NCBI RefSeq assembly: GCF_001651805.1
Contig: NZ_CP015839.1
Location: 4,216,001 to 4,280,000, forward strand
Direction: 5' to 3'
DNA from: Marinobacterium aestuarii
GTDB taxonomy: Bacteria; Pseudomonadota; Gammaproteobacteria; Pseudomonadales; Balneatricaceae
Length of the DNA stretch: 64,000 nt
The position numbers and the translations under genes were made by a program. Shown here one piece after another: positions 8,935 through 18,412 of the stretch (positions are counted from its first letter, which is position 1; every line of letters starts with the position of its first letter). The notes beneath the pieces were generated by a model. That model worked only from the letters and a program-made list of their open reading frames with translations. It did not search any database and was not told the DNA's origin.

Positions 8935-9993
8935 CTATTTCTCGTACAAGCCACGAAAAGCGTCGCTTTTGCGGTATTCACCCGGCGTCATGCCGGTCCA
9001 CTTCTTGAAAGAACGAAAAAAGGCCGACGGCTCGTCAAACCCCATCAGCGCCGCCACATCGTTGATGGCCAGCTGCGGCGAGTTCATGTAGTTCATGGCA
9101 GCGGCCTTGCGACAATCATCCTTTATCTTCTGATAGGACGTGCCTTCGTCAAGCAGACGCCGGCGCAGGGTCGACACCGACATGTTCACTGCCTTGGCGA
9201 CTTCCTCCGACCCCGGCAGCTCGCGGCTGAAATCCTTGCCTATCATGGCCACCACTTGCGCTTTGAGACTCTGGTCATCATCCACCATGACAATCAGCTG
9301 ATAGGGCGCCGTTTTCAGAAAGCCCCGCAGGGTTTCCTCCGTCTGCACCACCGGGTAATCCAGAAAGCGCTGTGGAAAAATAATGGCGTTCTCATGCTGA
9401 CTGAACTTCACCTCCGACTGAAACAGGGTGCGGTAGTGATCCACGCCCTCTGGCTCGTCAAACATGAAGTAGGCGGCTTTCAGCTCCAGCCGGTTGCCGA
9501 TCAGCCAACTGATAAAGTGGTGCCACATCGACAGCGAGGTACGCACTTTCTCCGCCGGCTGCTCCTGCAGCAGGCCATTGAAACTTTCCAGGTCGACATG
9601 ATCAACCGGCGACAGCGACAACTTGGCATAGCGCCCCTTGCGCACCAGCACCGGCTTGGCCAGGGTGCCACGGCAAATATCCAGAAAGTCGCCACAGCGC
9701 CAGATGGCACGCTCCAGCGACCGACAGTGAATGATGCAATGACACATCAGACGAAAGGTGCCATTGGGTACCTTGCCGGAGCTGAGCATGCCAAAGAACT
9801 CATCCTGGGCACTCCACATGAAGTGCTGATACAGAGCACCGAATTTGACGGCTGAAAGCCCCCCGTCCTGCTCTACTTCCTCCGCACCAATGCCAACCTG
9901 CTGCAGCAATCCCGCCACATCCAGCCCCTGGGCCCGCGCCTGCGCCAAAAGATGACGGGCGTAGCCGGCGGGAACGGTGACCTTGCGATCCAT
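8935..9993 (-). CDS. AraC-family transcriptional regulator
   Basis: A 352-residue regulator. The N-terminal ligand-binding part (about 10-210) is of the arabinose-binding-like type seen in OruR/ArgR-like AraC proteins. The C-terminal double helix-turn-helix (about 235-340) carries 'MSVSTLRRRLLDEGTSYQKI' and 'INDVAALMGFDEPSAFFRSF'. GAGGTG lies before the ATG at 9993; the frame is open for 7 more codons. It is divergent from the DUF1302-DUF1329 pair and is the obvious candidate to control it, in response to an unknown, possibly lipid-like, ligand. Confidence 0.9.
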   Translation of the reverse strand: MDRKVTVPAGYARHLLAQARAQGLDVAGLLQQVGIGAEEVEQDGGLSAVKFGALYQHFMWSAQDEFFGMLSSGKVPNGTFRLMCHCIIHCRSLERAIWRCGDFLDICRGTLAKPVLVRKGRYAKLSLSPVDHVDLESFNGLLQEQPAEKVRTSLSMWHHFISWLIGNRLELKAAYFMFDEPEGVDHYRTLFQSEVKFSQHENAIIFPQRFLDYPVVQTEETLRGFLKTAPYQLIVMVDDDQSLKAQVVAMIGKDFSRELPGSEEVAKAVNMSVSTLRRRLLDEGTSYQKIKDDCRKAAAMNYMNSPQLAINDVAALMGFDEPSAFFRSFKKWTGMTPGEYRKSDAFRGLYEK

Positions 9994-10265
9994 AAATACA
10001 CCTCTAAAATGCAACTTATTTATTAATTACAGTCGCATGCAGCCGGCACAGGCCCCGAAGGAGCGAGAGGCCGCGTTCATTTGTCAGTTAATCTGATGTT
10101 TAATGTCATTGTTCAACGACACCAAATTCGTCAAAACTAAGTACTCTATTCAACAGCTACAGTTTAGCTGCCAGGTTATAAGTAACCGTTTTTATAGAAA
10201 GAACAGAAACTGTGGCTTTGACAAGCACTGTTACCGAACAACAATAAGAAGCCAAGGTGAACGAA
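9994..10265. promoter_or_regulatory. Divergent promoter region with inverted repeat
   Basis: This 270-base AT-rich gap separates the AraC regulator from the DUF1302 gene. It contains the inverted repeat CAGCTA-5-TAGCTG at 10154-10170, a possible operator, and a TTGACA at 10218-10223 that could be a -35 box for the rightward genes. No convincing -10 box at the right spacing was seen. Confidence 0.4.
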
Positions 10266-12074
10266 ATGGCAATAAATAATGGGGTTAGTACAGTGGTGAA
10301 TTTGAAAGCCCCGGCATTCATGCTCCACCCCCTCGTCTGTGCCCTACTGCTGGCCGGCGCTGCGGCACCGGCCGCTGCGGTTGAATTTCAGCTTGGTGAA
10401 ATTGAAGGCCGCATTGATTCGCAGATTTCGGTAGGTGCCAGCTGGCGTCTGAATGATGCCAAGCAGAGCCTGATCTCCGAGCCCAACGGTGGTACCAGCA
10501 AAGGCTCCGGCAGCTACGATGATGGCAATCAAAACTTCCAGCAGGGCGAAACCTTCTCCAGGATCGTCAAGGGCATACACGATCTGGAGCTGCGCTACGG
10601 TGATATGGGTTTCTTTGCCAGGGGCAAGTACTGGTTCGATGCGGAGCTGGAAAACGGCAGCCGAGACCACGGCCACGCCCCCAACGGCTATGCACCGGGT
10701 GCCGGGCTAAACGACTCCAACTTCAATGACTTCGCCAAGTTTTCCGGCATCGAGCTGCTCGACGCCTACTGGTACGGTGAGTATGACATCGACGGCAAGC
10801 CCGTCGACCTGAGGCTCGGCCGTCAGGTCGTCAACTGGGGCGAAAGCAGTTTCATCCAGGGCGGCATCAATGTCATCAACCCCTTCGACGTTAGCGCCTT
10901 CCGCCGGGCCGGTGCCGAAGTGAAGGAAGGCCTGCTGCCGGTCAATATGGCGTTCGGCTCCATCGGCCTGACCGACAATCTCAGCCTTGAAGGCTTCTAT
11001 CAGTTCAAGTGGGAAGCCACCTCTATTGATGGCTGCGGCACCTACTTCTCCACCAACGACTTTGGTGCCGAAGGTTGCGATGGTATCCGGATCAACAGCG
11101 GCGCGCTGAATTTCCTCGATGACGAAGCCTACTTCAATTCCGCTCTGCCGCTGGTGGTAAAACGCAATGCCGACGGCCACCGTGACGCCGACGATGACGG
11201 TCAGTTCGGTTTTGCCCTGCGTTACTTCGCCGAGGAGCTCAACAGCACCGAATTTGGTCTCTACGCAGCCCAGTACCACAGCCGTCTGCCGATCAGCAGC
11301 GGCGTGAAGAAATTCAATCCCGCACTCACCGGCTTCGGCCTGCCAGCAACCCTGGCCTCAGAGTATTTCGTCGAGTACCCGGAAGATATTCGCCTGCTGG
11401 GCCTGAGCTTCAATACCAGTCTGGGCGACCTGGCCTGGTCCGGCGAAATCAGCCACAAACGCGATCTGCCGATCCAGATCAACGGCCCGCTGCTGGTTGC
11501 CGGCATACTCACCAACGGTGGCACCGGCAACAGCGGCATCGACCAGCACACCGGCGCCTCGGTGCCCTTTGGCTCGGAAATCGACGGTTACACAGCATTT
11601 GATGTGACCCAGGTGCAAACAACCTTCGTAAAGCTGTATGACCGTGTACTGGGAGCCAGCCGCCTTACCCTGGTGGGCGAACTGGCCTGGACGCACATTC
11701 ATAACTTTGACGAAAGCGCCGACGCCCTCAAGTATGGCCGCAACGGTGCCTTTGGCTATACGCCGGGCGACAACGACGGCTTTGTAACGGCCGACTCCTT
11801 TGGCTATGTGGCCCGGGGCTCGCTGGAATACCCCAACGCCTTCGCCGGTATCAGCCTGACACCCGAAGTCAGCTTCAAACACGGCGTAAAAGGCTACGGG
11901 CCTCAGCCTGGCGCCGCATTCAGTGAGGACCAGAAAGCACTCAGCCTGAGCCTCACCGGCGAATACCTGAATCAGTACTCGGTACAGCTTGCCTACACCA
12001 ACTTCTTTGGCGGCGACTACAACGAACTGGAAGACCGGGATTTTGTATCGCTCAGTGCCTCGGTGGCGTTCTGA
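10266..12074 (+). CDS. DUF1302 family outer-membrane/exported protein
   Basis: A 602-residue exported protein. A signal peptide ends around 'AAAPAAA' (residue about 38), and the mature part is beta-rich with many Asp/Gly/Asn turns and ends in aromatic-Val-Ala-Phe, like an outer-membrane barrel. It fits the DUF1302 family, which is usually paired with DUF1329 near lipid, terpene or hydrocarbon genes. The frame is open from a GTG at 10257, but AAGGTG sits 7 bases before the ATG at 10266, so I use the ATG. Probable role is outer-membrane uptake or export of hydrophobic compounds. Confidence 0.85.
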   Translation: MAINNGVSTVVNLKAPAFMLHPLVCALLLAGAAAPAAAVEFQLGEIEGRIDSQISVGASWRLNDAKQSLISEPNGGTSKGSGSYDDGNQNFQQGETFSRIVKGIHDLELRYGDMGFFARGKYWFDAELENGSRDHGHAPNGYAPGAGLNDSNFNDFAKFSGIELLDAYWYGEYDIDGKPVDLRLGRQVVNWGESSFIQGGINVINPFDVSAFRRAGAEVKEGLLPVNMAFGSIGLTDNLSLEGFYQFKWEATSIDGCGTYFSTNDFGAEGCDGIRINSGALNFLDDEAYFNSALPLVVKRNADGHRDADDDGQFGFALRYFAEELNSTEFGLYAAQYHSRLPISSGVKKFNPALTGFGLPATLASEYFVEYPEDIRLLGLSFNTSLGDLAWSGEISHKRDLPIQINGPLLVAGILTNGGTGNSGIDQHTGASVPFGSEIDGYTAFDVTQVQTTFVKLYDRVLGASRLTLVGELAWTHIHNFDESADALKYGRNGAFGYTPGDNDGFVTADSFGYVARGSLEYPNAFAGISLTPEVSFKHGVKGYGPQPGAAFSEDQKALSLSLTGEYLNQYSVQLAYTNFFGGDYNELEDRDFVSLSASVAF

Positions 12075-12100
12075 ATCCTGACTGCAAGCGGAGCTACGAC

Positions 12101-13456
12101 ATGACGATAAAAATGATTCCCCTTCTGGCGGCCACGGCCCTGAGCAGCCTCCTGAGCGCCGGCGTTTACGCCGCCGTCTCGGAGCAGCAGTTGACCCGCC
12201 TCGGCACCGAGCTAACCCCGGTCGGCGCCGAGAAAGCCGGTAATGCTGCCGGCACCATTCCGGCCTGGGACGGCGGCCTGCCCGCCTCCAGTGGCGATCG
12301 CTACAGCAACCCCTACGCCGGCGAGGCGCCGCTGTTCACCATCAGCGCAGCCAATGTTGGCAGCTATGCCGACCAGCTGTCGCCGGGACAACTGGCGATG
12401 TTCAAACGCTATCCCGACAGCTTCAAAATGAACGTGTACCCCACTCACCGCACGGCGGCCTACCCGGATTCGGTCTATGCTGCGATCCGCCAGAACGCAG
12501 CCTCGGCGACCCTGACGGACAACGGCTACGGTGTGCGCAACCTGCAGGAAGGCAGCGCCTTCCCGGTGCCGGAAAATGGTCTGCAAGTGATCTGGAATCA
12601 CATGACCCGCTACCGTGGCGGTGCACTGGAACGCACCTTCGTGCAGGTGCCAGTACAGAGCAATGGCAGCTTCACGCCGGTGAAAATCAACGAGAAAATG
12701 ACCTGGCCGACCTATCTGGAAGGCGGCGCCGACAAGACCAAGGATGACAATATTCTGTTCTATTTCGTCCAGGAAGTGCAGGCACCGGCGCGCCTGACCG
12801 GCAACATCCTGCTGGTGCATGAAACTCTGGATCAGGTCAGCCAGCCACGCCAGGCCTGGACCTACAACGCCGGCCAGCGCCGGGTGCGCCGCGCCCCGGA
12901 AGTGGCCTATGACGCACCGGGCACCGCCACCGACGGACAGCGCACCACCGACAACCTCGACCTGTTCAATGGCGCCCCGGATCGTTACGACTGGAAGCTG
13001 ATCGGCAAGCAGGAACTCTACATTCCCTACAACAGCTTCAAGCTGGCCGACCGCGCCCTTAAATACGAACAAATCCTGCAGCCGGGTCATATCAACCCCG
13101 ACCTGACCCGCTACGAACTGCACCGCGTATGGAAGGTCGAGGCGACTCTCAAAAGCGGTGAGCGCCATATCTATGCCAAGCGGGTGTTTTATATAGATGA
13201 GGACAGCTGGCAGGCCAGCGTGGTGGATCACTACGACGGTCGCGGCGAACTCTGGCGCGTCGCCGAAGCACACCAGTTCCAGTACCGCGACGTACAGGTA
13301 CCCTGGCTGGTGGCCGAAGCCCTCTACGACCTGCAGTCCGGCCGCTACCTGGTGGGCAGCCTGACCAACGAGGAAGGCATTGGCTTCGACTTCAGCCAGC
13401 GCTTTAGCCACAGCGATTTTACGCCCCAGGCGGTACGTCGCATGGGTAAACGCTAG
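12101..13456 (+). CDS. DUF1329 family exported protein
   Basis: A 451-residue protein with a clean signal peptide (cut near residue 25, 'VYAAV'). The mature part follows the DUF1329 pattern of a LolB/outer-membrane-lipoprotein-receptor-like fold: 'AGTIPAWDGG' near the start, 'YDAPGTATDG' and 'LFNGAPDRYDWKLIGKQELYIPYNSFKL' in the middle. It lies 26 bases after the DUF1302 gene and shares its terminator, so both form one operon. The two families nearly always occur together. Function is inferred only: periplasmic partner of the DUF1302 barrel in handling hydrophobic substrates. Confidence 0.87.
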   Translation: MTIKMIPLLAATALSSLLSAGVYAAVSEQQLTRLGTELTPVGAEKAGNAAGTIPAWDGGLPASSGDRYSNPYAGEAPLFTISAANVGSYADQLSPGQLAMFKRYPDSFKMNVYPTHRTAAYPDSVYAAIRQNAASATLTDNGYGVRNLQEGSAFPVPENGLQVIWNHMTRYRGGALERTFVQVPVQSNGSFTPVKINEKMTWPTYLEGGADKTKDDNILFYFVQEVQAPARLTGNILLVHETLDQVSQPRQAWTYNAGQRRVRRAPEVAYDAPGTATDGQRTTDNLDLFNGAPDRYDWKLIGKQELYIPYNSFKLADRALKYEQILQPGHINPDLTRYELHRVWKVEATLKSGERHIYAKRVFYIDEDSWQASVVDHYDGRGELWRVAEAHQFQYRDVQVPWLVAEALYDLQSGRYLVGSLTNEEGIGFDFSQRFSHSDFTPQAVRRMGKR

Positions 13457-13512
13457 CAGTCTGCTAGCCAGATCGACTCAATAGCCCCCTACCGTACGTT
13501 CTGCGGAACACA

Positions 13513-13551
13513 GGGCATCGCGGCGCCACAAGCGCCGCGATGCCCTTTTTT
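13513..13551 (+). terminator. Rho-independent terminator of DUF1302-DUF1329 operon
   Basis: A perfect 14-bp stem (13513-13526 with 13532-13545), a 5-base loop, then six T. It lies 57 bases after the DUF1329 stop. Confidence 0.93.
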
Positions 13552-13647
13552 ATTGTGCCCTTGCTGTCCACCCAGAATTGCCCGCTCACCAACAGCACAG
13601 AAGGCAGACATTGCCGAGCCTTGCAGCCCGCGGACTTTCATCGGGAC

Positions 13648-13672
13648 AAAAAAAGCGGCCACTGGGGCCGCT
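13648..13672 (-). terminator. Minus-strand hairpin followed by seven U
   Basis: AGCGGCC and GGCCGCT form a 7-bp stem with a 5-base loop, followed on the minus strand by seven T. The flanking genes are both on the plus strand, so it terminates no annotated gene. It may end a small minus-strand RNA starting between about 13700 and 13880. Apart from this and the operon terminator, the 425 bases from 13457 to 13881 hold nothing recognisable. Confidence 0.5.
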
Positions 13673-13881
13673 GAAACTTGGAAACTCTGCTGGAGAACTT
13701 CTCGCTTGCATGGGTTAAGACCCAGCGTTCTGGCGGATGGTTCCCGACAATTGCGAAAAAATTAAACAATTGTTCGGATTTTTTAATCACAGCTGTATTC
13801 CCAGCGTGCAGACAAGGCTTCCCTGTCACCACAGGCAAGGTACAATTGGCCGCTGAAAATTTCACCTCGTCAGGAAAACCC

Positions 13882-14697
13882 ATGTCCTCGATGCTCGAAT
13901 ACTTTGCCGCCACCGATTCGGACGAATCGCATCGGGCCATACGCAACTCCCTGCCGGGCCAGGAACTGTACCGTGCTTACGACGAGTGGGGCCCGGTCTG
14001 CGTGCTGGAAGACGGCCCGCGGCGCTACCTGTCCTTTGGCGATGGCGGCGAACAGAGCTGTATCGACATGACAGACCCGGCCCTGCCGGTGTTTGAATAC
14101 GTCCAGGCCATGTTGCTGGCCCTGCTCTATATGCCGAATCCGGCCCATGTATCGCTGTTTGGCCTGGGCGGCGGCAACCTCAGCAACTGCCTGCAGGCCT
14201 ACGATACACAAATGCAGCTAACCGTTGTAGAGCTGCGCCAGCAGGTAGTGGATATCGCCCGCAACTGGCTTTCCCTGACCGAAACCGACCGCTTTGAGCT
14301 GCTGATCGACGATGCCGAAGCCTTCGCCGCCCGTGGTACAACCAAGACCGATATCATCTTCAGCGACCTTTACCTGGATGATGGCATGCAGCTGATTCAA
14401 CTGGAGCAGGATTTTCAGTCCGACTGCTACAGCCTGCTGAACGATCAGGGCATGCTGGTACTGAACCTGTGGGATCAGGGCCAGGCCCGCAACCGCTCGG
14501 CACTGACCCGCATGAAGGATCTGTTCGACGGCCAGTGCCTGCTGTGCCCGGTCAATGGTGGCAACCTCATCGTGCTCGCCTTCAAGGGCGGCCTGCCGCA
14601 GAACAATCCAAGGCGCTTGCAGCAGCAGGCCAAGCAGCTGGGCAAGACTCTGGGTATCCCGCTGCAGCGCCTGCTCAACCAATTGAAGCCAATCTAA
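13882..14697 (+). CDS. Spermidine synthase-like methyltransferase-fold protein
   Basis: A 271-residue protein with a Rossmann-type SAM-binding fold. Motif I is 'LFGLGGGNLSNCL' near residue 95, followed by an acidic 'VVELRQQVVDIA' at motif II, and 'IIFSDLYLDDGMQL' as motif IV. This is the pattern of the spermidine/spermine synthase superfamily. Active-site aspartates for polyamine synthesis are not clearly kept, so it may have another substrate. AGGAAAAC precedes the ATG at 13882; the upstream open frame is not used. Confidence 0.75.
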   Translation: MSSMLEYFAATDSDESHRAIRNSLPGQELYRAYDEWGPVCVLEDGPRRYLSFGDGGEQSCIDMTDPALPVFEYVQAMLLALLYMPNPAHVSLFGLGGGNLSNCLQAYDTQMQLTVVELRQQVVDIARNWLSLTETDRFELLIDDAEAFAARGTTKTDIIFSDLYLDDGMQLIQLEQDFQSDCYSLLNDQGMLVLNLWDQGQARNRSALTRMKDLFDGQCLLCPVNGGNLIVLAFKGGLPQNNPRRLQQQAKQLGKTLGIPLQRLLNQLKPI

Positions 14698-14825
14698 GCT
14701 GTAGCTTCCCCATCTTACCCGCTGCACATGCCGCAGACAGGCTGCGCCGCGGTGGTATTGCCTGCGCAGGGCTGGGATAATAGGCGTATTCGGTACTCCA
14801 TCGACACGTTTTCAGAGGACACAAG

Positions 14826-15338
14826 ATGCCACTGCTCGACAGCTTTACCGTAGACCACACCCGCATGGCAGCACCGGCAGTGCGTGTCGCCAAGACCATG
14901 ACTACGCCTGGCGGCGATACCATTACCGTATTCGATCTGCGCTTTTGCGTGCCCAACGAGGAAATCCTCAGCGAACGCGGCATTCACACCCTGGAGCATC
15001 TGTTTGCAGGCTTCATGCGTGATCACCTCAATGGCCAGGGCGTCGAGATCATCGATATCTCTCCCATGGGCTGTCGCACCGGTTTCTACATGAGTCTGAT
15101 CGGCCAGCCCGATGAAGCCCGTGTTGGCGCCGCCTGGCTTGCCGCCATGGACGATGTGCTCGCCGTACAGGATCAGAACAAGATCCCCGAGCTGAACGTA
15201 TACCAGTGCGGTACCTACGCGATGCACTCGCTGGATGAGGCCAAGCAGATCGCTGAAAACATTCGCAGCCGCGGCGTGGGTGTCAACAGCAACCAGCAGC
15301 TCAAGCTGGACGAAGAGTTTCTGGCCAAGCACTCCTGA
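14826..15338 (+). CDS. luxS: S-ribosylhomocysteine lyase LuxS
   Basis: A 170-residue LuxS. Metal ligands His54 and His58 lie in 'HTLEH', with the base Glu57; Cys128 in 'YQCGT' is the third ligand, and Cys83 in 'MGCRTGFY' is the catalytic cysteine. LuxS splits S-ribosylhomocysteine into homocysteine and DPD, the precursor of autoinducer-2, as part of the activated methyl cycle. AGAGGAC precedes the ATG. The next gene follows 40 bases later. metA lies nearby on the other strand, so methionine metabolism is clustered here. Confidence 0.97.
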   Translation: MPLLDSFTVDHTRMAAPAVRVAKTMTTPGGDTITVFDLRFCVPNEEILSERGIHTLEHLFAGFMRDHLNGQGVEIIDISPMGCRTGFYMSLIGQPDEARVGAAWLAAMDDVLAVQDQNKIPELNVYQCGTYAMHSLDEAKQIAENIRSRGVGVNSNQQLKLDEEFLAKHS

Positions 15339-15378
15339 GCGAGCGCACTCCCCGCCTCATCAATGAAAGGACAGCCCC

Positions 15379-16218
15379 ATGGTCGCAATCGGCCGTTACA
15401 ACACCCTCAGCGTCATCAAGCAGAAAGAATTCGGTGTTTACCTTGATGGCGAAAACCTCGGCGAAATTCTGCTGCCGGCACGCCATGTGCCCGACGACTG
15501 CAAGGTCGGCGATACGCTGGAGGTTTTCGTCTACCTGGACTCAGAAGATTTCCTGATCGCCACGACCGACAAGCCGCTGGCACAGGTGGGGGACTTTGTA
15601 CTGCTGCGTTGTGCCGATGTAACACCCGTCGGTGCCTTCCTCGACTGGGGGCTGCCCAAGCAGCTGCTGGTACCCTTCTCCGAGCAGCCCGTGCGGATGC
15701 AGAAGGACAAGAGCTATCTGGTGTACATTTACCTGGATAACATCACCAACCGCATTGTCGCCACCACCAAGCTGGACCGTTTTCTGGACAGGACCCCGGC
15801 CGAGTACAAGGAAGGCGAAGCCGTCGAGCTGACCATCGCCAACCGCACTGACCTGGGTATCAAAGCCGTGGTAAACGGCACCCACTGGGGTCTGATTCAC
15901 CAGTCTGACCTGTTTCGCCGGCTGCATTTCGGGCAGAACCTGCAGGGTTACATCAAGCAGATTCGCCCCGACGGTAAGCTCGATCTGTGCCTCGACAAAC
16001 CGGGCTACGGCAAGGTCAGTGGTCTGGCAGGCCAAGTGCTGGAGCGCCTCAAGGCTGAAGGCGGCTATATGGCTGTGAACGACAAGACCGATCCGCAGGT
16101 CATCACCCGCCTGTTCGGCAGCAGCAAAAAGGCCTTCAAGATGGCCATAGGCACGCTCTACAAGCAGCGCCTGATCGACATCAGCCCGGACGGCATACGC
16201 CTGATCGACGGCGACTGA
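15379..16218 (+). CDS. cvfB: CvfB-family S1 RNA-binding protein
   Basis: A 279-residue cytoplasmic protein of the CvfB/YitL family. Three S1-like domains cover about residues 5-60, 65-130 and 140-210, and a winged-helix C-terminus covers about 220-275 ('VITRLFGSSKKAFKMAIGTLYKQRLIDI'). Known members bind RNA and affect expression of virulence or surface genes. AAAGGACAG precedes the ATG. It is close enough to luxS to be co-transcribed. Confidence 0.9.
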   Translation: MVAIGRYNTLSVIKQKEFGVYLDGENLGEILLPARHVPDDCKVGDTLEVFVYLDSEDFLIATTDKPLAQVGDFVLLRCADVTPVGAFLDWGLPKQLLVPFSEQPVRMQKDKSYLVYIYLDNITNRIVATTKLDRFLDRTPAEYKEGEAVELTIANRTDLGIKAVVNGTHWGLIHQSDLFRRLHFGQNLQGYIKQIRPDGKLDLCLDKPGYGKVSGLAGQVLERLKAEGGYMAVNDKTDPQVITRLFGSSKKAFKMAIGTLYKQRLIDISPDGIRLIDGD

Positions 16219-16246
16219 TCACACCAGCCTCTCTGCCCCACCTTGC

Positions 16247-16289
16247 CATGCCTCTGACCTGGAAACACAGGCCAGAGGCATGCTCTCTT
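16247..16289 (+). terminator. Probable terminator after cvfB
   Basis: CATGCCTCTG pairs perfectly with CAGAGGCATG (16247-16256 with 16273-16282), plus an inner CCTG/CAGG. The tail CTCTCTTT is only moderately U-rich. It lies between convergent cvfB and metA. Confidence 0.6.
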
Positions 16290-16313
16290 TACGCCGCACG
16301 ACCCTGTACCTTG

Positions 16314-17246
16314 TTACTCGTCTATTTTGGTCGCCATCACGCTCAGATCGAATGGCGTGATCTGGTAGACGTAATAATTCAGCCAGTTGGCAAACACCAG
16401 ATTACCGTGGCTGCGCCACCGGTTCTGTGGCGCCTGCTCGGCATCGTCTCCGGGAAAATAGTTCTGCGGCGCTGCCGGATTCAGCCCTGCCAACAGATCA
16501 CGCTGATACTCCTGGGCCAGCGTCAGGGCGTCGTATTCCGGATGACCGGTCAGATACACCTGACGCCGGTCAGGGCTGGCCATCAGGTAACTGCCGGCCG
16601 TCTCGGAGCTGGCCAGAATGCGCAGGTCGGTATGTTCGCTTATAAAGTCCACCGGGAAGTCGGCATTGCGCGAATGCGGCGCCCAGAAAGCGTCATCGAA
16701 ACCGCGTACCAGCGGATCACTGGCCAACAGTGTACGGTGCTCATAGACGCCTGAAAGCTTCTCATCGCGGGTACGCTTTGGCAGGTCGTACAGCACTTTC
16801 AGGCCCGCCTGCGCGGCCCAGCACAGAAACAGCGTCGAGCTGACATGCTGGCGCGACCAGTGAATGATTTCCTCCACCTGATCCCAGTAGAGCACGTCCT
16901 CGAAAGACACCAACCCCAGGGGCGCACCGGTAATGATCAGACCATCGTAGTTGTTCCCACGCACTTCATCGAAACTGCGGTAAAAGCTGTCCAGATGCTC
17001 GGCGGGCGTATGCCGGCTTTCACGGTTATCCACCCGCAGGAATTCGATCCCTACCTGCAGGGGCGTATTGGACAGCAACCGCACCAGCTGATTTTCGGTC
17101 TCGATCTTCTTGGGCATCAGATTGAGAATCAGCACTTTGAGCGGGCGCACATCCTGATGCATCGCACGGCTTTCGCTCATCACGAAGATATTCTCGCTTC
17201 GCAACAAATCGGCGGCTGGCAACTGGTCAGGAATCTTGATGGGCAT
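16314..17246 (-). CDS. metA: Homoserine O-acyltransferase, MetA type
   Basis: A 310-residue MetA-family enzyme that acylates homoserine (succinyl- or acetyl-CoA), the first committed step of methionine synthesis. Catalytic Cys142 lies in '[10 protein letters not shown]', and the His-Glu pair in 'LTGHPEYD'. The start [10 protein letters not shown] at 17246 is the family's normal start; eight upstream codons are dropped. Succinyl versus acetyl preference cannot be settled by eye. It has no visible MetJ box. Confidence 0.93.
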   Translation of the reverse strand: MPIKIPDQLPAADLLRSENIFVMSESRAMHQDVRPLKVLILNLMPKKIETENQLVRLLSNTPLQVGIEFLRVDNRESRHTPAEHLDSFYRSFDEVRGNNYDGLIITGAPLGLVSFEDVLYWDQVEEIIHWSRQHVSSTLFLCWAAQAGLKVLYDLPKRTRDEKLSGVYEHRTLLASDPLVRGFDDAFWAPHSRNADFPVDFISEHTDLRILASSETAGSYLMASPDRRQVYLTGHPEYDALTLAQEYQRDLLAGLNPAAPQNYFPGDDAEQAPQNRWRSHGNLVFANWLNYYVYQITPFDLSVMATKIDE

Positions 17247-17270
17247 CGCTGGGGGCTCTCCTCGTATCAC

Positions 17271-17786
17271 GACAATAATTGTTACCGGAACAGAATAGCG
17301 AGATGCCTGGCGCTAAACAATGATTACGCAAATGCAATACGATGCTGGCACACTCTCTTCAATACCCGGCCTGCGGTACTGCCATGGCCACCATCCAGAC
17401 CTCTCGCCAGAAACGCGATGAAAGCCTCAACGGAACGCCTGGGTGGCACGCCGTCAAGCCCGTTCTTTTCCACGGAATCTGTGGATAACTCTATGGAAAA
17501 GATATACACAACCTCCGATACACCGCTCTCAGCCCAGTAAAGACGGGGCCTGTGCCTGACTGGTGAATCTTCGTCCAGCCCGCCTGCACAGAAAAAATAT
17601 AGTGTTTGACATACAGGGTAAGAGCCCGAAATACGTGGGCTTGACCCCTATCAGGGGCCAGAAAAAGATTGGGAATAACTGCGCTGTCAATATTGACAGC
17701 ACGCAGCTGCAACAAAAATGTCAAATAATGGAACCCAGCCAGCGTTCACTTATGCACAGAGCAGATTCAATAGACCGCCAAACACG
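17271..17786. other. Intergenic region upstream of metA with palindrome
   Basis: About 515 bases without a convincing gene. It contains the perfect 18-bp palindrome GCTGTCAATATTGACAGC at 17683-17700, and a small hairpin CCCCT-atc-AGGGG at 17645-17657. The short open frames here have poor start signals and no recognisable product. The palindrome is a candidate regulator-binding site. Confidence 0.5.
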
Positions 17787-17811
17787 AAAAAGCCCGCAGG
17801 CGCGGGCTTTT
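17787..17811 (-). terminator. Terminator of the PACE transporter gene
   Basis: AGCCCGC and GCGGGCT form the stem (17791-17797 with 17802-17808), with A-rich left and T-rich right flanks, so it can act on both strands. It lies 35 bases past the stop of the minus-strand gene. Confidence 0.85.
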
Positions 17812-17845
17812 ATCAGGGCAATCATGGGCACGTTAAACAGCCGCT

Positions 17846-18280
17846 TTAACTCTGCGGCAGTACTGCCCCCTCGACCACGGGGAAGACGCGGTCATATGCC
17901 AGGTTATAGAGGTAAGCAAACACCAGGTAGAAGAGCACCATTCCGACATCCATCGCCAGCGCCTGCCACAGGCTGACCTGCAGCCACCAGGCAATAACCG
18001 GCAGGGTGACCAGCAGCAGGCCGCCCTCGAACAGCAGCGCATGCACAACCCTGTCCCGCTGGCGCTTGATACTGGTACCGCGGCGGCGCAACAGCCACTG
18101 GTCAAACAGGCGGTTGTAGTAGTAGTTCCACAGCATGGCCAGTAACGAGAACAGCACCGCCAGCGCGCCGAAATGCTGCATGTCCAGATCCAGCAGCCAG
18201 CTGCCAAGGCCTGTCAGCAACACCAACCCAATCAGCTCAAACCCCACCGTATGACGAATCCGATCTGCCGTGTTTCTCAT
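17846..18280 (-). CDS. PACE-family proton-coupled efflux transporter
   Basis: A 144-residue four-helix membrane protein made of two bacterial transmembrane pair (BTP) repeats, as in Acinetobacter AceI. Repeat one has 'RIRHTVGFE' with Glu15, the residue essential for coupling in AceI; repeat two has the matching 'RVVHALLFEGGLLL'. 'WNYYYNRLFD' and 'YNLAYDRVF' close the repeats. By family it exports biocides such as chlorhexidine, or short diamines. The ATG at 18280 has GGGGAA upstream and puts the Glu at position 15; the frame is open 14 codons more. Confidence 0.92.
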   Translation of the reverse strand: MRNTADRIRHTVGFELIGLVLLTGLGSWLLDLDMQHFGALAVLFSLLAMLWNYYYNRLFDQWLLRRRGTSIKRQRDRVVHALLFEGGLLLVTLPVIAWWLQVSLWQALAMDVGMVLFYLVFAYLYNLAYDRVFPVVEGAVLPQS

Positions 18281-18358
18281 CGTTCCCCGCTCCATGCCTG
18301 TCATCTGTCTCAATGGCGCCATAGTATCGGCATAAAGCGAGACAAGTAAGTCAGTTAC

Positions 18359-18379
18359 TATCTATAAAAGCGATAGATA
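18359..18379. promoter_or_regulatory. Inverted repeat upstream of PACE gene
   Basis: TATCTAT (18359-18365) and ATAGATA (18373-18379) form a 7-7-7 inverted repeat. A further GATAGAT lies at 18383-18389. It sits about 80 bases upstream of the PACE start and could be an operator for a regulator encoded elsewhere. Confidence 0.4.
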
Positions 18380-18412
18380 AAAGATAGATGCAGCAGCTAC
18401 CTGGCCAAAAAC

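Noticed and set aside
12212-13411. 399-codon minus-strand open frame
   Set aside because: Antisense to the DUF1329 gene, which has a signal peptide, motifs and operon context.
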